From Pseudomonadota bacterium (GTDB lineage Bacteria; Pseudomonadota; Alphaproteobacteria; Rhizobiales; Hyphomicrobiaceae): a stretch of DNA of 7,389 nt. Where the stretch lies: assembly GCA_023430845.1 (NCBI GenBank), contig JAEYYJ010000218.1:1-7389 (forward strand), read 5' to 3'. Made by a program: the position numbers and the translations under genes. The notes beneath the pieces were generated by a model, which saw nothing but the letters and a program-made list of their open reading frames with translations, ran no database searches and was not told the origin of the DNA. This document shows positions 1 through 6,080 of the stretch, in pieces. Numbering within the stretch: the stretch's first letter is position 1; each line of letters begins with the position of its first letter.

Positions 1-698
<698 letters not shown>

Positions 699-777
699 CT
701 ACGGCACCCGATAGTGGCTTAAACCCGCGGGGGTCGGCAGCTCCGGTTCCCTGGAGTTGGTGATTTGGCTCACCGGT

Positions 778-806
778 ATATAGGAGTGCCTCGGAAGCCC
801 TGCAAC
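778..806 (-). promoter_or_regulatory. Candidate RpoH (sigma-32) heat-shock promoter of dnaK
   Basis: On the minus strand the -35 element GTTG (803-806) is followed by 18 bp and then CCTATAT (778-784). The alphaproteobacterial heat-shock consensus is CTTG, 17-18 bp, CYTATNT. The -10 matches fully, the spacing fits, and the -35 differs at one base. The start site would be near 771, giving a leader of about 115 nt before the dnaK ATG at 656. A short imperfect hairpin (739-758, CTCC/GGAG with an extra GG/CC) lies in that leader. The element would let dnaK be induced independently of hrcA-grpE. Seen: sequence match and position. Inferred: function. Confidence 0.65.
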
Positions 807-864
807 GCCCGCAATCCACACCTTTGTGACAATTTTGCACTGCGAGTTTGCATGAGCCTTATGC

Positions 865-1602
865 CTAGGGCGAAGACCCCGGCGAACCGCCGTTAGCAGC
901 ATTGTCGTTTTCGGCTTCGGGCGCTGTTGCGCCGTCCCCCGTTGCGTCTGCACCCTGCGCTGGGGCGGCCTTTGGTCCGCCCTTGGCAACGACGACCGAC
1001 GCCGGCCGCAGGACGCGGTCCTCGATGGTATAGCCGGCCTCGAACACGCGCACGACCGTACCGTTCGGCACGCTCGCATCCTGGTGCTCCATGACCGCCT
1101 GATGCTGATGAGGATCGAATGCCGCGCCTTCGGCGGGAATGCGCTTGATGCCGTAGCGCTCGAGTACGCCGGCGAGGCCGCGCTCGGTTACCGTAACGCC
1201 ATCGAGGAGGCCCTTGAGGACCGGATCGGAGGTGTCGCTCGGCACCGCGGCCTGGGCCCGCTCCAGGTTGTCGGCAACGGACAGCATGTCCTTGGCGAAC
1301 TTGGAGACGGCGTACTTCTGTGTATCGAGGCGCTCGCGCTCCGCGCGCTTGCGCACGTTGTCCATCTCCGCGTAGGCGCGCAGAACCTGATCTTTCAGAT
1401 CGCGTACCTCGGCCTGGAGAGCCTCCAGGCGAGCAGTCTCCGGAGCCGGCGCCTGCGCGGCAGGAGATTCTCCTGCCTGCTGGCGGTACTCGGCTGCGGC
1501 GGCGGCGCTCTTCGCATCGGTGCCTGCTGGGGCGTTCTGCTCAGGCTCGGGCGCCCCGGCGCCATGTCCTGGCGTCTGGGGATCGTGGGTCTGATTGCTC
1601 AT
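865..1602 (-). CDS. grpE: GrpE, nucleotide exchange factor for DnaK
   Basis: GrpE is a cytosolic homodimer that releases ADP from DnaK and so resets the chaperone cycle. The 245-residue product has a low-complexity Ala/Pro/Gln-rich head (about 1-55). A long charged helix and coiled coil follows (about 56-120, including LRAYAEMDNVRKRAERERLD). The C-terminal beta domain (about 145-207) carries the family signature in FDPHQHQAVMEHQDA (162-176) followed by VVRVFEAGYTIEDRVLRPASV. The last 38 residues are a disordered Ala/Gly/Asn-rich tail, which together with the head makes it somewhat longer than the E. coli protein of about 197 residues. The ATG at 1602 has GAGGA close upstream. It lies 117 bp downstream of hrcA in the same direction, so co-transcription is likely. 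A weak TTGATT-17-GATATG element (1695-1723) overlapping the hrcA stop is too poor to call an internal promoter. Confidence 0.97.
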   Translation of the reverse strand: MSNQTHDPQTPGHGAGAPEPEQNAPAGTDAKSAAAAAEYRQQAGESPAAQAPAPETARLEALQAEVRDLKDQVLRAYAEMDNVRKRAERERLDTQKYAVSKFAKDMLSVADNLERAQAAVPSDTSDPVLKGLLDGVTVTERGLAGVLERYGIKRIPAEGAAFDPHQHQAVMEHQDASVPNGTVVRVFEAGYTIEDRVLRPASVVVAKGGPKAAPAQGADATGDGATAPEAENDNAANGGSPGSSP

Positions 1603-1719
1603 GCTTCCTCGTGCTCGTCCAAATGAATAGCGCGTCAGGGATGCTCGGCGCCGCCGGGTCCGAGCGTCCGGCAGGCGATCGCGCTCGACCCTCGCATATC
1701 ATGCCCCAGGGCGGCAAAA

Positions 1720-2790
1720 TCAAGTCAAACTGCGGCTGACCAGTCGTGCAGTGTAGTCGACCATCGGAATAATCCGCGCATAATTCAGGCGCGTCGGGCC
1801 GATCACGCCGAGGACGCCGACGATCTTGCGCGAGGAATCGCGGAAGGGCGATACGATCAGCGACGACCCCGACAGCGAGAAGAGCTGGTTCTCCGAGCCG
1901 ATGAAGATATGGACGCCGTCGCCTCTCTCGGCGAGACCGAGGAGCTGGACGAGCTCGCGCTTGGCTTCGAGGTCATCGAAGAGTTGGCGAATGCGTTCGA
2001 GATCCTCGATTGCCGTCAGATCCTTGAGCAGGTTGCCCTGGCCCCGCACGATGAGGCTCTTGCGTTCGTCGCCGGCACCCGACCATGTCGCGAGCCCGGC
2101 CTCGATCACCTTCTTCGTCAGGGCGTCGAGCTCGGCCTTGGCGGTTGCGAGCTGCCGCTCGATCGCGACCCTTGCCTCGTTGAGATTGAGCCCGCGGATT
2201 TGCGCGTTGAGATAGTTTGTCGCTTCCACGAGTGCGGACGGCGGCAGCCCGCGGGGGATGTTGATGACGCGGTTCTCGACGGTCTGATCCTCGCGGACGA
2301 GAACGACGAGCGCCTTGCCGGGCTCCAGCGGCACGAACTCGATGTGCTTCAGATGGTCGTCACGCTTCTCGCTGATGACGAGACCGGCGCAATGCGAGAG
2401 GCCCGAGATCATGTCGCCGGCTTCGGCGAGCACTTGATCAACCGAGCGCTGCCGCTTGACCTTGACCTGGGCTTCGATCTGGCGGCGTTCCTCATCGGTC
2501 AGGTTGCCGACCTCGAGCAGGCCGTCGACGAACAGGCGAAGGCCGGTCTGAGTCGGCAGGCGGCCGGCGGACGTGTGCGGCGCGTAGATGAGGCCGAGGT
2601 GCTCCAGGTCCGACATGACGTTGCGGACGGATGCCGGGGAGAGCGTCATCGGCAGATGGCGCGAGAGATTGCGGGAGCCGACGGGTTCGCCCGTCGCGAG
2701 ATACGACTCGACGATATGACGGAAGATCTCGCGCGTGCGCTCATTGAGCTGGATGAGCCCGGTCGCGCTTTCCTTGGTGGATCGGTCCAA
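1720..2790 (-). CDS. hrcA: Heat-inducible transcription repressor HrcA (TTG start)
   Basis: HrcA represses heat-shock operons, classically groESL in alphaproteobacteria, by binding the CIRCE inverted repeat; GroEL keeps it active. An N-terminal winged helix (about residues 14-85) contains [20 protein letters not shown], then [10 protein letters not shown] and [19 protein letters not shown], followed by the typical [11 protein letters not shown]. The GAF-like and dimerisation domains fill the rest, ending in [20 protein letters not shown] near the C-terminus. That order is standard for the family. I place the start at the TTG at 2790 (356 residues) because GGAGGT (2796-2801) lies 5 nt before it. 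The frame stays open to another TTG at 2811, but that one would lie upstream of this Shine-Dalgarno. No ATG occurs before the conserved domain. It is first in the hrcA-grpE-dnaK cluster and divergent from a pirin gene. No CIRCE element is visible upstream, so autoregulation through CIRCE is not supported here. Confidence 0.95.
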   Translation of the reverse strand: MDRSTKESATGLIQLNERTREIFRHIVESYLATGEPVGSRNLSRHLPMTLSPASVRNVMSDLEHLGLIYAPHTSAGRLPTQTGLRLFVDGLLEVGNLTDEERRQIEAQVKVKRQRSVDQVLAEAGDMISGLSHCAGLVISEKRDDHLKHIEFVPLEPGKALVVLVREDQTVENRVINIPRGLPPSALVEATNYLNAQIRGLNLNEARVAIERQLATAKAELDALTKKVIEAGLATWSGAGDERKSLIVRGQGNLLKDLTAIEDLERIRQLFDDLEAKRELVQLLGLAERGDGVHIFIGSENQLFSLSGSSLIVSPFRDSSRKIVGVLGVIGPTRLNYARIIPMVDYTARLVSRSLT

Positions 2791-2795
2791 TGCTG

Positions 2796-2801
2796 ACCTC
2801 C
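2796..2801 (-). promoter_or_regulatory. Shine-Dalgarno that decides the hrcA TTG start
   Basis: On the minus strand GGAGGT sits 5 nt before the TTG at 2790. It is the only strong ribosome-binding site near the 5' end of hrcA and favours the TTG at 2790 over the TTG at 2811. A weak 5-bp hairpin (GGCGC/GCGCC, 2805-2824) lies directly upstream of it in the mRNA. Confidence 0.75.
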
Positions 2802-2837
2802 GGGGGCGCAAGCCTGTAGGCGCCGTGGTGGTTCTTC

Positions 2838-2866
2838 ATGTTAGAAATGCCCTGATCGTTCGTCAA
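2838..2866 (-). promoter_or_regulatory. Candidate vegetative (sigma-70 type) promoter of hrcA
   Basis: On the minus strand TTGACG (2861-2866) is followed by exactly 17 bp and TAACAT (2838-2843). This matches 5 of 6 and 4 of 6 consensus bases, with ideal spacing. Transcription would start near 2831, about 40 nt before the hrcA start codon. It does not match the RpoH consensus, which suggests basal rather than heat-induced transcription of hrcA-grpE. Confidence 0.6.
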
Positions 2867-2896
2867 ACTGGTGATGCGGCGCCTTATTTCAATGGC

Positions 2897-2924
2897 TTGC
2901 GGTCAGCTCCAAGCCGCCTATGCT
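2897..2924 (+). promoter_or_regulatory. Possible promoter of the pirin gene
   Basis: TTGCGG (2897-2902), a 16-bp spacer and TATGCT (2919-2924) form a moderate sigma-70-like match. The start site would be near 2931, about 40 nt before the pirin ATG. It lies back to back with the hrcA promoter in the 179-bp divergent gap. Spacing and sequence are only fair, so this is tentative. Confidence 0.35.
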
Positions 2925-2969
2925 GATGCAACAGAACCGTGCCCGCGAAAGCCAATCGAGGAGGCCGAC

Positions 2970-3887
2970 ATGAGCGAACTGCCCCATCACGATCCAATCC
3001 CGGGTGACGCATTTTCCTGCGATGCCATCGAGCACGTCATAGTCCCGCGTGCGCGCGACATCGGCGGATTCGAAGTACGCCGCGCGCTTCCGTCGGCCGC
3101 TAAGCAGATGGTCGGCCCCTTCATATTCTTCGACCAGATGGGTCCAGCCGAGTTCCTGCTCGGCACGGGCATGGATGTGCGCCCGCACCCCCATATCGGG
3201 CTCGCGACGGTGACCTATCTCTTTCAGGGCGAGATCTGGCACCGAGACAGCCTCGGCACGTCGCTGCCGATCAAGCCGGGTGAATTGAATCTCATGTCGG
3301 CCGGCTCCGGGATCGTCCATTCCGAGCGCACAGCCGCCGAGGTGCGGTCGCACCAGCACGAGCTGTACGGAATCCAGGCCTGGGCGGCGCTGCCGAAATC
3401 GCATGAGGAAACACCGCCCACGTTTGCGCATCATGGCACGGAGGAGCTGCCTCGCATCATGGGTGAGGGTAAGCGCGTGCGGCTCATCATGGGTGAGCTG
3501 TACGGTCAGCGCTCGCCGGTCGAATTCCCGCATCCGAGCTTTTATGCCGAAGCGGTGTTGGCACCCGGCGCCGTGTTGCCGCTCGATCCGGGCTATGACG
3601 AGCGTGCGGTCTATATCGTTGCGGGTGAGATCGACATTGCCGGCGATCGCTTCGAGGCGGGACGGCTGCTCATCTTCCGCCCCGGAGATCGCATCTCGAT
3701 CCTGGCGTTGAGCAACGCGCGTCTCATGCTGCTCGGCGGTGAGCCCATGGATGGTCCGCGGCACATCTGGTGGAACTTCGTCTCCTCGTCGCGTGATCGC
3801 ATTAATGCGGCAAAGGCTGACTGGAAAGCGAAGCGCTTCGATACTGTCCCGGGCGATGCCGAGGAGTTCATTCCGGCGCCGGATTAA
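2970..3887 (+). CDS. Pirin-family bicupin protein
   Basis: This is a 305-residue two-cupin protein of the pirin family (human PIR, E. coli YhhW, which cleaves quercetin). The N-terminal pirin cupin contains VGPFIFFDQMGPAEF (48-62), then DVRPHPHIGLATVTYLFQGE (69-88) and a GIVHSE stretch (114-119). The four expected metal ligands are present: His73, His75, His117 and Glu119. The C-terminal cupin covers about 180-280 (PSFYAEAVLAPGAVLPL through ILALSNARLMLLGGEPM). I chose the ATG at 2970 because GAGGAGG (2958-2964) precedes it by 5 nt. The frame is open further upstream to 2871, but those residues look unlike the family and have no ribosome-binding site. It is divergent from hrcA; a link to heat shock is not shown. 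Quercetinase activity is known for some members, while the natural substrate, or a redox or regulatory role, is open here. Family assignment is very secure, exact function is not. Confidence 0.93.
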   Translation: MSELPHHDPIPGDAFSCDAIEHVIVPRARDIGGFEVRRALPSAAKQMVGPFIFFDQMGPAEFLLGTGMDVRPHPHIGLATVTYLFQGEIWHRDSLGTSLPIKPGELNLMSAGSGIVHSERTAAEVRSHQHELYGIQAWAALPKSHEETPPTFAHHGTEELPRIMGEGKRVRLIMGELYGQRSPVEFPHPSFYAEAVLAPGAVLPLDPGYDERAVYIVAGEIDIAGDRFEAGRLLIFRPGDRISILALSNARLMLLGGEPMDGPRHIWWNFVSSSRDRINAAKADWKAKRFDTVPGDAEEFIPAPD

Positions 3888-3938
3888 CGAGTGTGCGACT
3901 GCAGCGCGCAGCTATGCTGAACTGACTACCGGCTCGCG

Positions 3939-4013
3939 TTTGATTCCTTCTGCAACCGACGATCCGCCTTGAGCGTTTCCCGTTCGGAATCCAACAGCAG
4001 AAGGAATTGCAAA
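3939..4013 (+). promoter_or_regulatory. Inverted-repeat leader that can hide the ribosome-binding site of the next gene
   Basis: ATTCCTTCTGC (3943-3953) and GCAGAAGGAAT (3997-4007) are perfect 11-bp inverted copies 43 nt apart. The pairing can extend outward as TTTG (3939-3942) with CAAA (4010-4013), bulging two bases, which reaches the A of the ATG at 4013. The 3' arm contains the Shine-Dalgarno AAGGA (4001-4005) and the 5' arm is its complement, so the folded RNA would block translation start. Inside the loop a smaller hairpin is possible (GAGCG 3971-3975 with CGTTC 3981-3985). This could be a thermosensor, a ligand- or protein-controlled leader, or chance. The paired bases are seen; the regulatory role is inferred. 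No clear promoter was found; TATGCT at 3913-3918 is a possible -10 without a good -35. Confidence 0.5.
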
Positions 4014-4294
4014 TGGCGATCGTGCTCAAAGCCTTGGCGGCTGCAGCCTTCTTCGGCGCGTCCGCGACACTCGCAGCCGCTGCGCCGGCCAACAATATGA
4101 GCCAAATCCCGAGCGGTGTGAGCAGTGAGCTCTTGCAGCAGGTCCATGGCGACCACCGCTCGTGTCAGCGCGATCGCCGTGGCTGGCATCGCCACAATCG
4201 TTGGGGCGAGCGCCGTGCGTGCCGTCGCTGGGACGGTCGGGGCAAGCGCCCGGGTGCCTGCGTCCAGGTCGGCCCGATCTGGTATTGCGGCTGA
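4013..4294 (+). CDS. Small exported Arg/Trp/Cys-rich protein, unknown function
   Basis: I do not recognise this 93-residue protein. Residues 1 to about 24 form a typical Sec signal peptide: Lys6, then a hydrophobic Ala/Leu/Phe core, with a likely cleavage around AAAAPA (21-26). After a neutral stretch (27-46) the C-terminal half is strongly basic, with 12 Arg, 1 Lys and 3 His against 4 acidic residues between 47 and 79. It has four cysteines (51, 70, 83, 92) that could form two disulfides in the periplasm, and four tryptophans (58, 64, 73, 90). It ends in GPIWYCG. The ATG at 4013 has AAGGA 7 nt upstream; the TTG at 4007 lies too close to that site. It lies 125 bp after pirin, so read-through from pirin is possible, and it ends 21 bp before a strong terminator. 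Signal peptide, ribosome-binding site, GC-rich codons and terminator together argue it is real. Binding to DNA, envelope polymers or membranes would be speculation. Confidence 0.75.
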   Translation: MAIVLKALAAAAFFGASATLAAAAPANNMSQIPSGVSSELLQQVHGDHRSCQRDRRGWHRHNRWGERRACRRWDGRGKRPGACVQVGPIWYCG

Positions 4295-4315
4295 CGCCTG
4301 ACGCCGGAAAAAAAT

Positions 4316-4344
4316 AAGCCCCGGTCCGAAAAGGGCCGGGGCTT
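4316..4344. terminator. Bidirectional rho-independent terminator
   Basis: A 12-bp stem (4316-4327 with 4333-4344, one G-T wobble, core GCCCCGG/CCGGGGC) closes on a 5-nt GAAAA loop. On the plus strand it is followed by TTTCTATTT and lies 21 bp after the small secreted gene. On the minus strand it is followed by A and seven T (from 4315 down to 4308) and lies 24 bp after the L,D-transpeptidase stop. It therefore serves both convergent genes; the minus direction has the better U-tract. Confidence 0.92.
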
Positions 4345-4368
4345 TCTATTTCGACCGATGGGCACTGC

Positions 4369-5628
4369 TCAGTACGCCGATGCCGTCTCGCCGACACCAT
4401 CGCGCTGGTAGAGATCACGCCGGAACTGGATCACCCCATCCTCCGTCGCCCAGGCCGTGATGTACACGAAGAACAGCGGCATCGGTTTCTTGAGGCGCAC
4501 ATCCAAGCGCTCGCCCGACTTCTTCATGGCGAGCACGCGCTCTTTGTCCCAGCCCTGGTCCTGCATGAGCCAGGCGGCAAGATGCTCGATACCCTGCACG
4601 CGAACGCAGCCCGAGCTGGCGGCGCGGAAGTTGCGCCCGAACATGCGGTCCGACGGCGTGTCGTGCATGTAGACCGAATGGCTGTTGTGGAAGTTAATCT
4701 TCACGAACCCGAGCGGATTCTCCGGGCCGGGCTTCTGGCGAAACGTCAGCCCCTGCGTCGCTGCGCTGTTCCAGTTTATCTTCGTGCTGTCGAGCTTCTT
4801 GCCGTCGCCGCCGTAGGCGTCTATGCCGAACTTCGCGAGCACATCCTGTCCCTTCTTGGACATGGCGCGGCCGTTCGGAATGAGATCCTTCTGGATCACT
4901 GTCGGCGGCAGATGCCAGACGGGATTGAAATTCAGCTCGTGGATGTGCGAGCGCAGGATCGGCGTCTGGCGATCCGTCTTGCCGACCACGCCCGAGTGAC
5001 GAGACACGACCTTGTCGCTTTCCACCGCCTCGATCTGCGCCGCCGGGATATTGACGATGACATAGCGCTTCGGGACCGAGCGCGTCATTTCCGTGAGGCG
5101 GCTGAGGTTCGTCTTGAGCTGGCGCAGGCGCGCGGCGGCAGAGACGTTGAGCGCGGCGACCGTGCGCTTGTCGACGATGCCCGTCGGTGTCAGGCCATTC
5201 GAGGCCTGGAAGCGGCGCACCGCGCGCTCGAGCGCGCCGTCGAACATGGGCGTGCCGTAGTCGTCGGCTTCACGCAGGTCACCGGACATGGCGAGCCGCT
5301 GGCGGAGCAGGGCAACGGATGAGCCCATCGCCCCGGGTTGGAGCTGCGCGTCCGGTAGCGGCTGCCAGCCGCCCTTCGCAACGATGTCCGTGTAGCGGTT
5401 GATGGCTTCCTTGAGCGCCGCGATGTTCTCGGGCGAGAGCGTTGGGAAGCCCTTCGGCGGATTGGCCTCCCACTGGCGTGCGAACGAGTGGTCGTAAGCA
5501 GGAGGCGGCGTGTAGTTGCTCGCGAAAGCGCCGTTGGACCAGGCGTTGTTTGCCCAGCTATTGCCTTCCGAAGCGTCTGCTGTCGCCAGCGGCGCCGTCA
5601 GAGCCAATACGATCGCGAGCCCGCGCAC
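4369..5628 (-). CDS. Murein L,D-transpeptidase, YcbB/LdtD type, exported
   Basis: This enzyme forms 3-3 crosslinks between peptidoglycan stems in the periplasm through a catalytic cysteine. With the GTG start at 5628 it has 419 residues. The order is signal peptide (about 1-19, VRGLAIVLALTAPLATADA), a scaffold region, a peptidoglycan-binding repeat (about 100-160, including FDGALERAVRRFQASNGL) and the YkuD catalytic domain (about 189-395). The latter has MHDTPSDRMFGRNFRAASSG then CVRV, giving His322 and nucleophile Cys341. Ser-Ser-Gly-Cys rather than His-Gly-Cys is typical of the YcbB branch. The start is uncertain: ATGs at 5676 and 5688 and a TTG at 5733 are in frame. They would add an acidic N-terminus unusual for a signal peptide, and codon bias weakens upstream of 5676, so I prefer 5628 although its ribosome-binding site is poor. 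It is convergent with the small secreted gene and shares its terminator. The function is secure; partners and substrate preference are not visible. Confidence 0.9.
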   Translation of the reverse strand: MRGLAIVLALTAPLATADASEGNSWANNAWSNGAFASNYTPPPAYDHSFARQWEANPPKGFPTLSPENIAALKEAINRYTDIVAKGGWQPLPDAQLQPGAMGSSVALLRQRLAMSGDLREADDYGTPMFDGALERAVRRFQASNGLTPTGIVDKRTVAALNVSAAARLRQLKTNLSRLTEMTRSVPKRYVIVNIPAAQIEAVESDKVVSRHSGVVGKTDRQTPILRSHIHELNFNPVWHLPPTVIQKDLIPNGRAMSKKGQDVLAKFGIDAYGGDGKKLDSTKINWNSAATQGLTFRQKPGPENPLGFVKINFHNSHSVYMHDTPSDRMFGRNFRAASSGCVRVQGIEHLAAWLMQDQGWDKERVLAMKKSGERLDVRLKKPMPLFFVYITAWATEDGVIQFRRDLYQRDGVGETASAY

Positions 5629-5645
5629 GAGCCCGCCGACTTGAA

Positions 5646-5659
5646 CGAGGGATCCCTCG
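5646..5659. repeat. 14-bp perfect palindrome near the transpeptidase start
   Basis: CGAGGGATCCCTCG reads the same on both strands. If the transpeptidase starts at the GTG at 5628, it lies about 18 bp before the start codon and could be an operator or a leader hairpin. If an upstream start (5676 or beyond) is used, it is inside the coding region. The role is unknown. Confidence 0.5.
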
Positions 5660-5798
5660 GCATCACCTTCCGGCATGTCTCCGATCATCGCAGCATCCGC
5701 ATCTTCTTGGTTTGAACACACAACAACGGGCAACGAAGACCGTGGCCTGATCCTCGTTCTATTACCTTCGAATTCTTATGCGCATGTTTACGGCGACC

Positions 5799-5837
5799 CC
5801 TCAGAGCTGCGAGCCTCCTCAAAGGCTTGCCTCAAAG
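5799..5837 (+). repeat. Three CCTCARAG repeats
   Basis: CCTCAGAG (5799-5806), CCTCAAAG (5817-5824) and CCTCAAAG (5830-5837) lie in the same orientation in the intergenic gap, with starts 18 and 13 bp apart. They could be regulator sites or chance repetition of a short word. Confidence 0.3.
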
Positions 5838-5946
5838 TCGCCACATATTGTTATTGCGGCAGTTGGGTCGAAATTGGAAGTGCCGATGGTGCCACCGCGG
5901 TCGCTTGCCGGTGATCTGATGCAAACGAGTCACGCCTGAGAGACGT

Positions 5947-5962
5947 GCGCCTGCCAAGGCGC
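5947..5962. repeat. Short hairpin-forming inverted repeat upstream of fadI
   Basis: GCGCCT (5947-5952) and AGGCGC (5957-5962) are perfect 6-bp inverted arms around a GCCA loop. There is no T-tract after it, so it is not a standard terminator. It lies about 120 bp before the thiolase ATG and could be an operator or leader structure. Confidence 0.35.
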
Positions 5963-5985
5963 CAGCCCAGCCCGGAAACTTTGCG

Positions 5986-5997
5986 TGCGGTGCCGCA
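5986..5997. repeat. Short inverted repeat TGCGG-TG-CCGCA upstream of fadI
   Basis: TGCGG and CCGCA are inverted copies separated by 2 bp, a layout suited to a dimeric repressor rather than an RNA hairpin. It lies 83 bp before the thiolase start. No regulator can be named from the sequence. Confidence 0.3.
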
Positions 5998-6080
5998 TTT
6001 AGGTTGTGCCGACGTCGTGGCATTCAACTGCGATTCCGGGTAAACGAAGCGCCAGGACTGCAGAGCAGGACGCGAGGGCC

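Larger units (their letters stand above)
5629..6080. other. Intergenic gap between divergent transpeptidase and thiolase genes
   Basis: This stretch of about 450 bp holds the 5' regions of two divergent genes. It is locally more AT-rich, especially at 5700-5790, and no frame in it shows convincing coding character or a ribosome-binding site. The open frames across it are interrupted or lack family resemblance. I see no promoter I would trust for either gene. It contains a perfect palindrome (5646-5659), three CCTCARAG copies (5799-5837) and two short inverted repeats (5947-5962, 5986-5997), listed separately. Confidence 0.6.

Noticed and set aside
762..792. CIRCE-like operator at the dnaK promoter (GCACTC, 9 bp, GGTGAGCC on the minus strand)
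   Set aside because: Only one half matches (6 of 9 bases); the other arm has almost no agreement with GAGTGCTAA.
1695..1723. Promoter for grpE, TTGATT-17-GATATG, overlapping the hrcA stop
   Set aside because: The -10 is poor and there is no RpoH-type match; co-transcription with hrcA is simpler.
1909..2796. Long open frame on the plus strand opposite hrcA
   Set aside because: It is antisense to a clear HrcA gene and its protein has the charged, repetitive composition typical of the shadow of a GC-rich gene.
2805..2824. Hairpin GGCGC/GCGCC in the hrcA leader as a regulatory switch
   Set aside because: The stem is only 5 bp, competes with an overlapping alternative, and does not cover the Shine-Dalgarno.
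2889..3764. Long open frame on the minus strand opposite pirin
   Set aside because: It is antisense to a protein with all pirin motifs and metal ligands, with no family resemblance or ribosome-binding site of its own.
4582..5322. Plus-strand open frame opposite the L,D-transpeptidase
   Set aside because: It is an Arg/Val/Asp-rich shadow of the transpeptidase frame with no recognisable domain.
5675..5914. Possible small gene in the transpeptidase-thiolase gap
   Set aside because: It has no convincing ribosome-binding site, overlaps possible 5' ends of the transpeptidase gene and shows mixed codon use.
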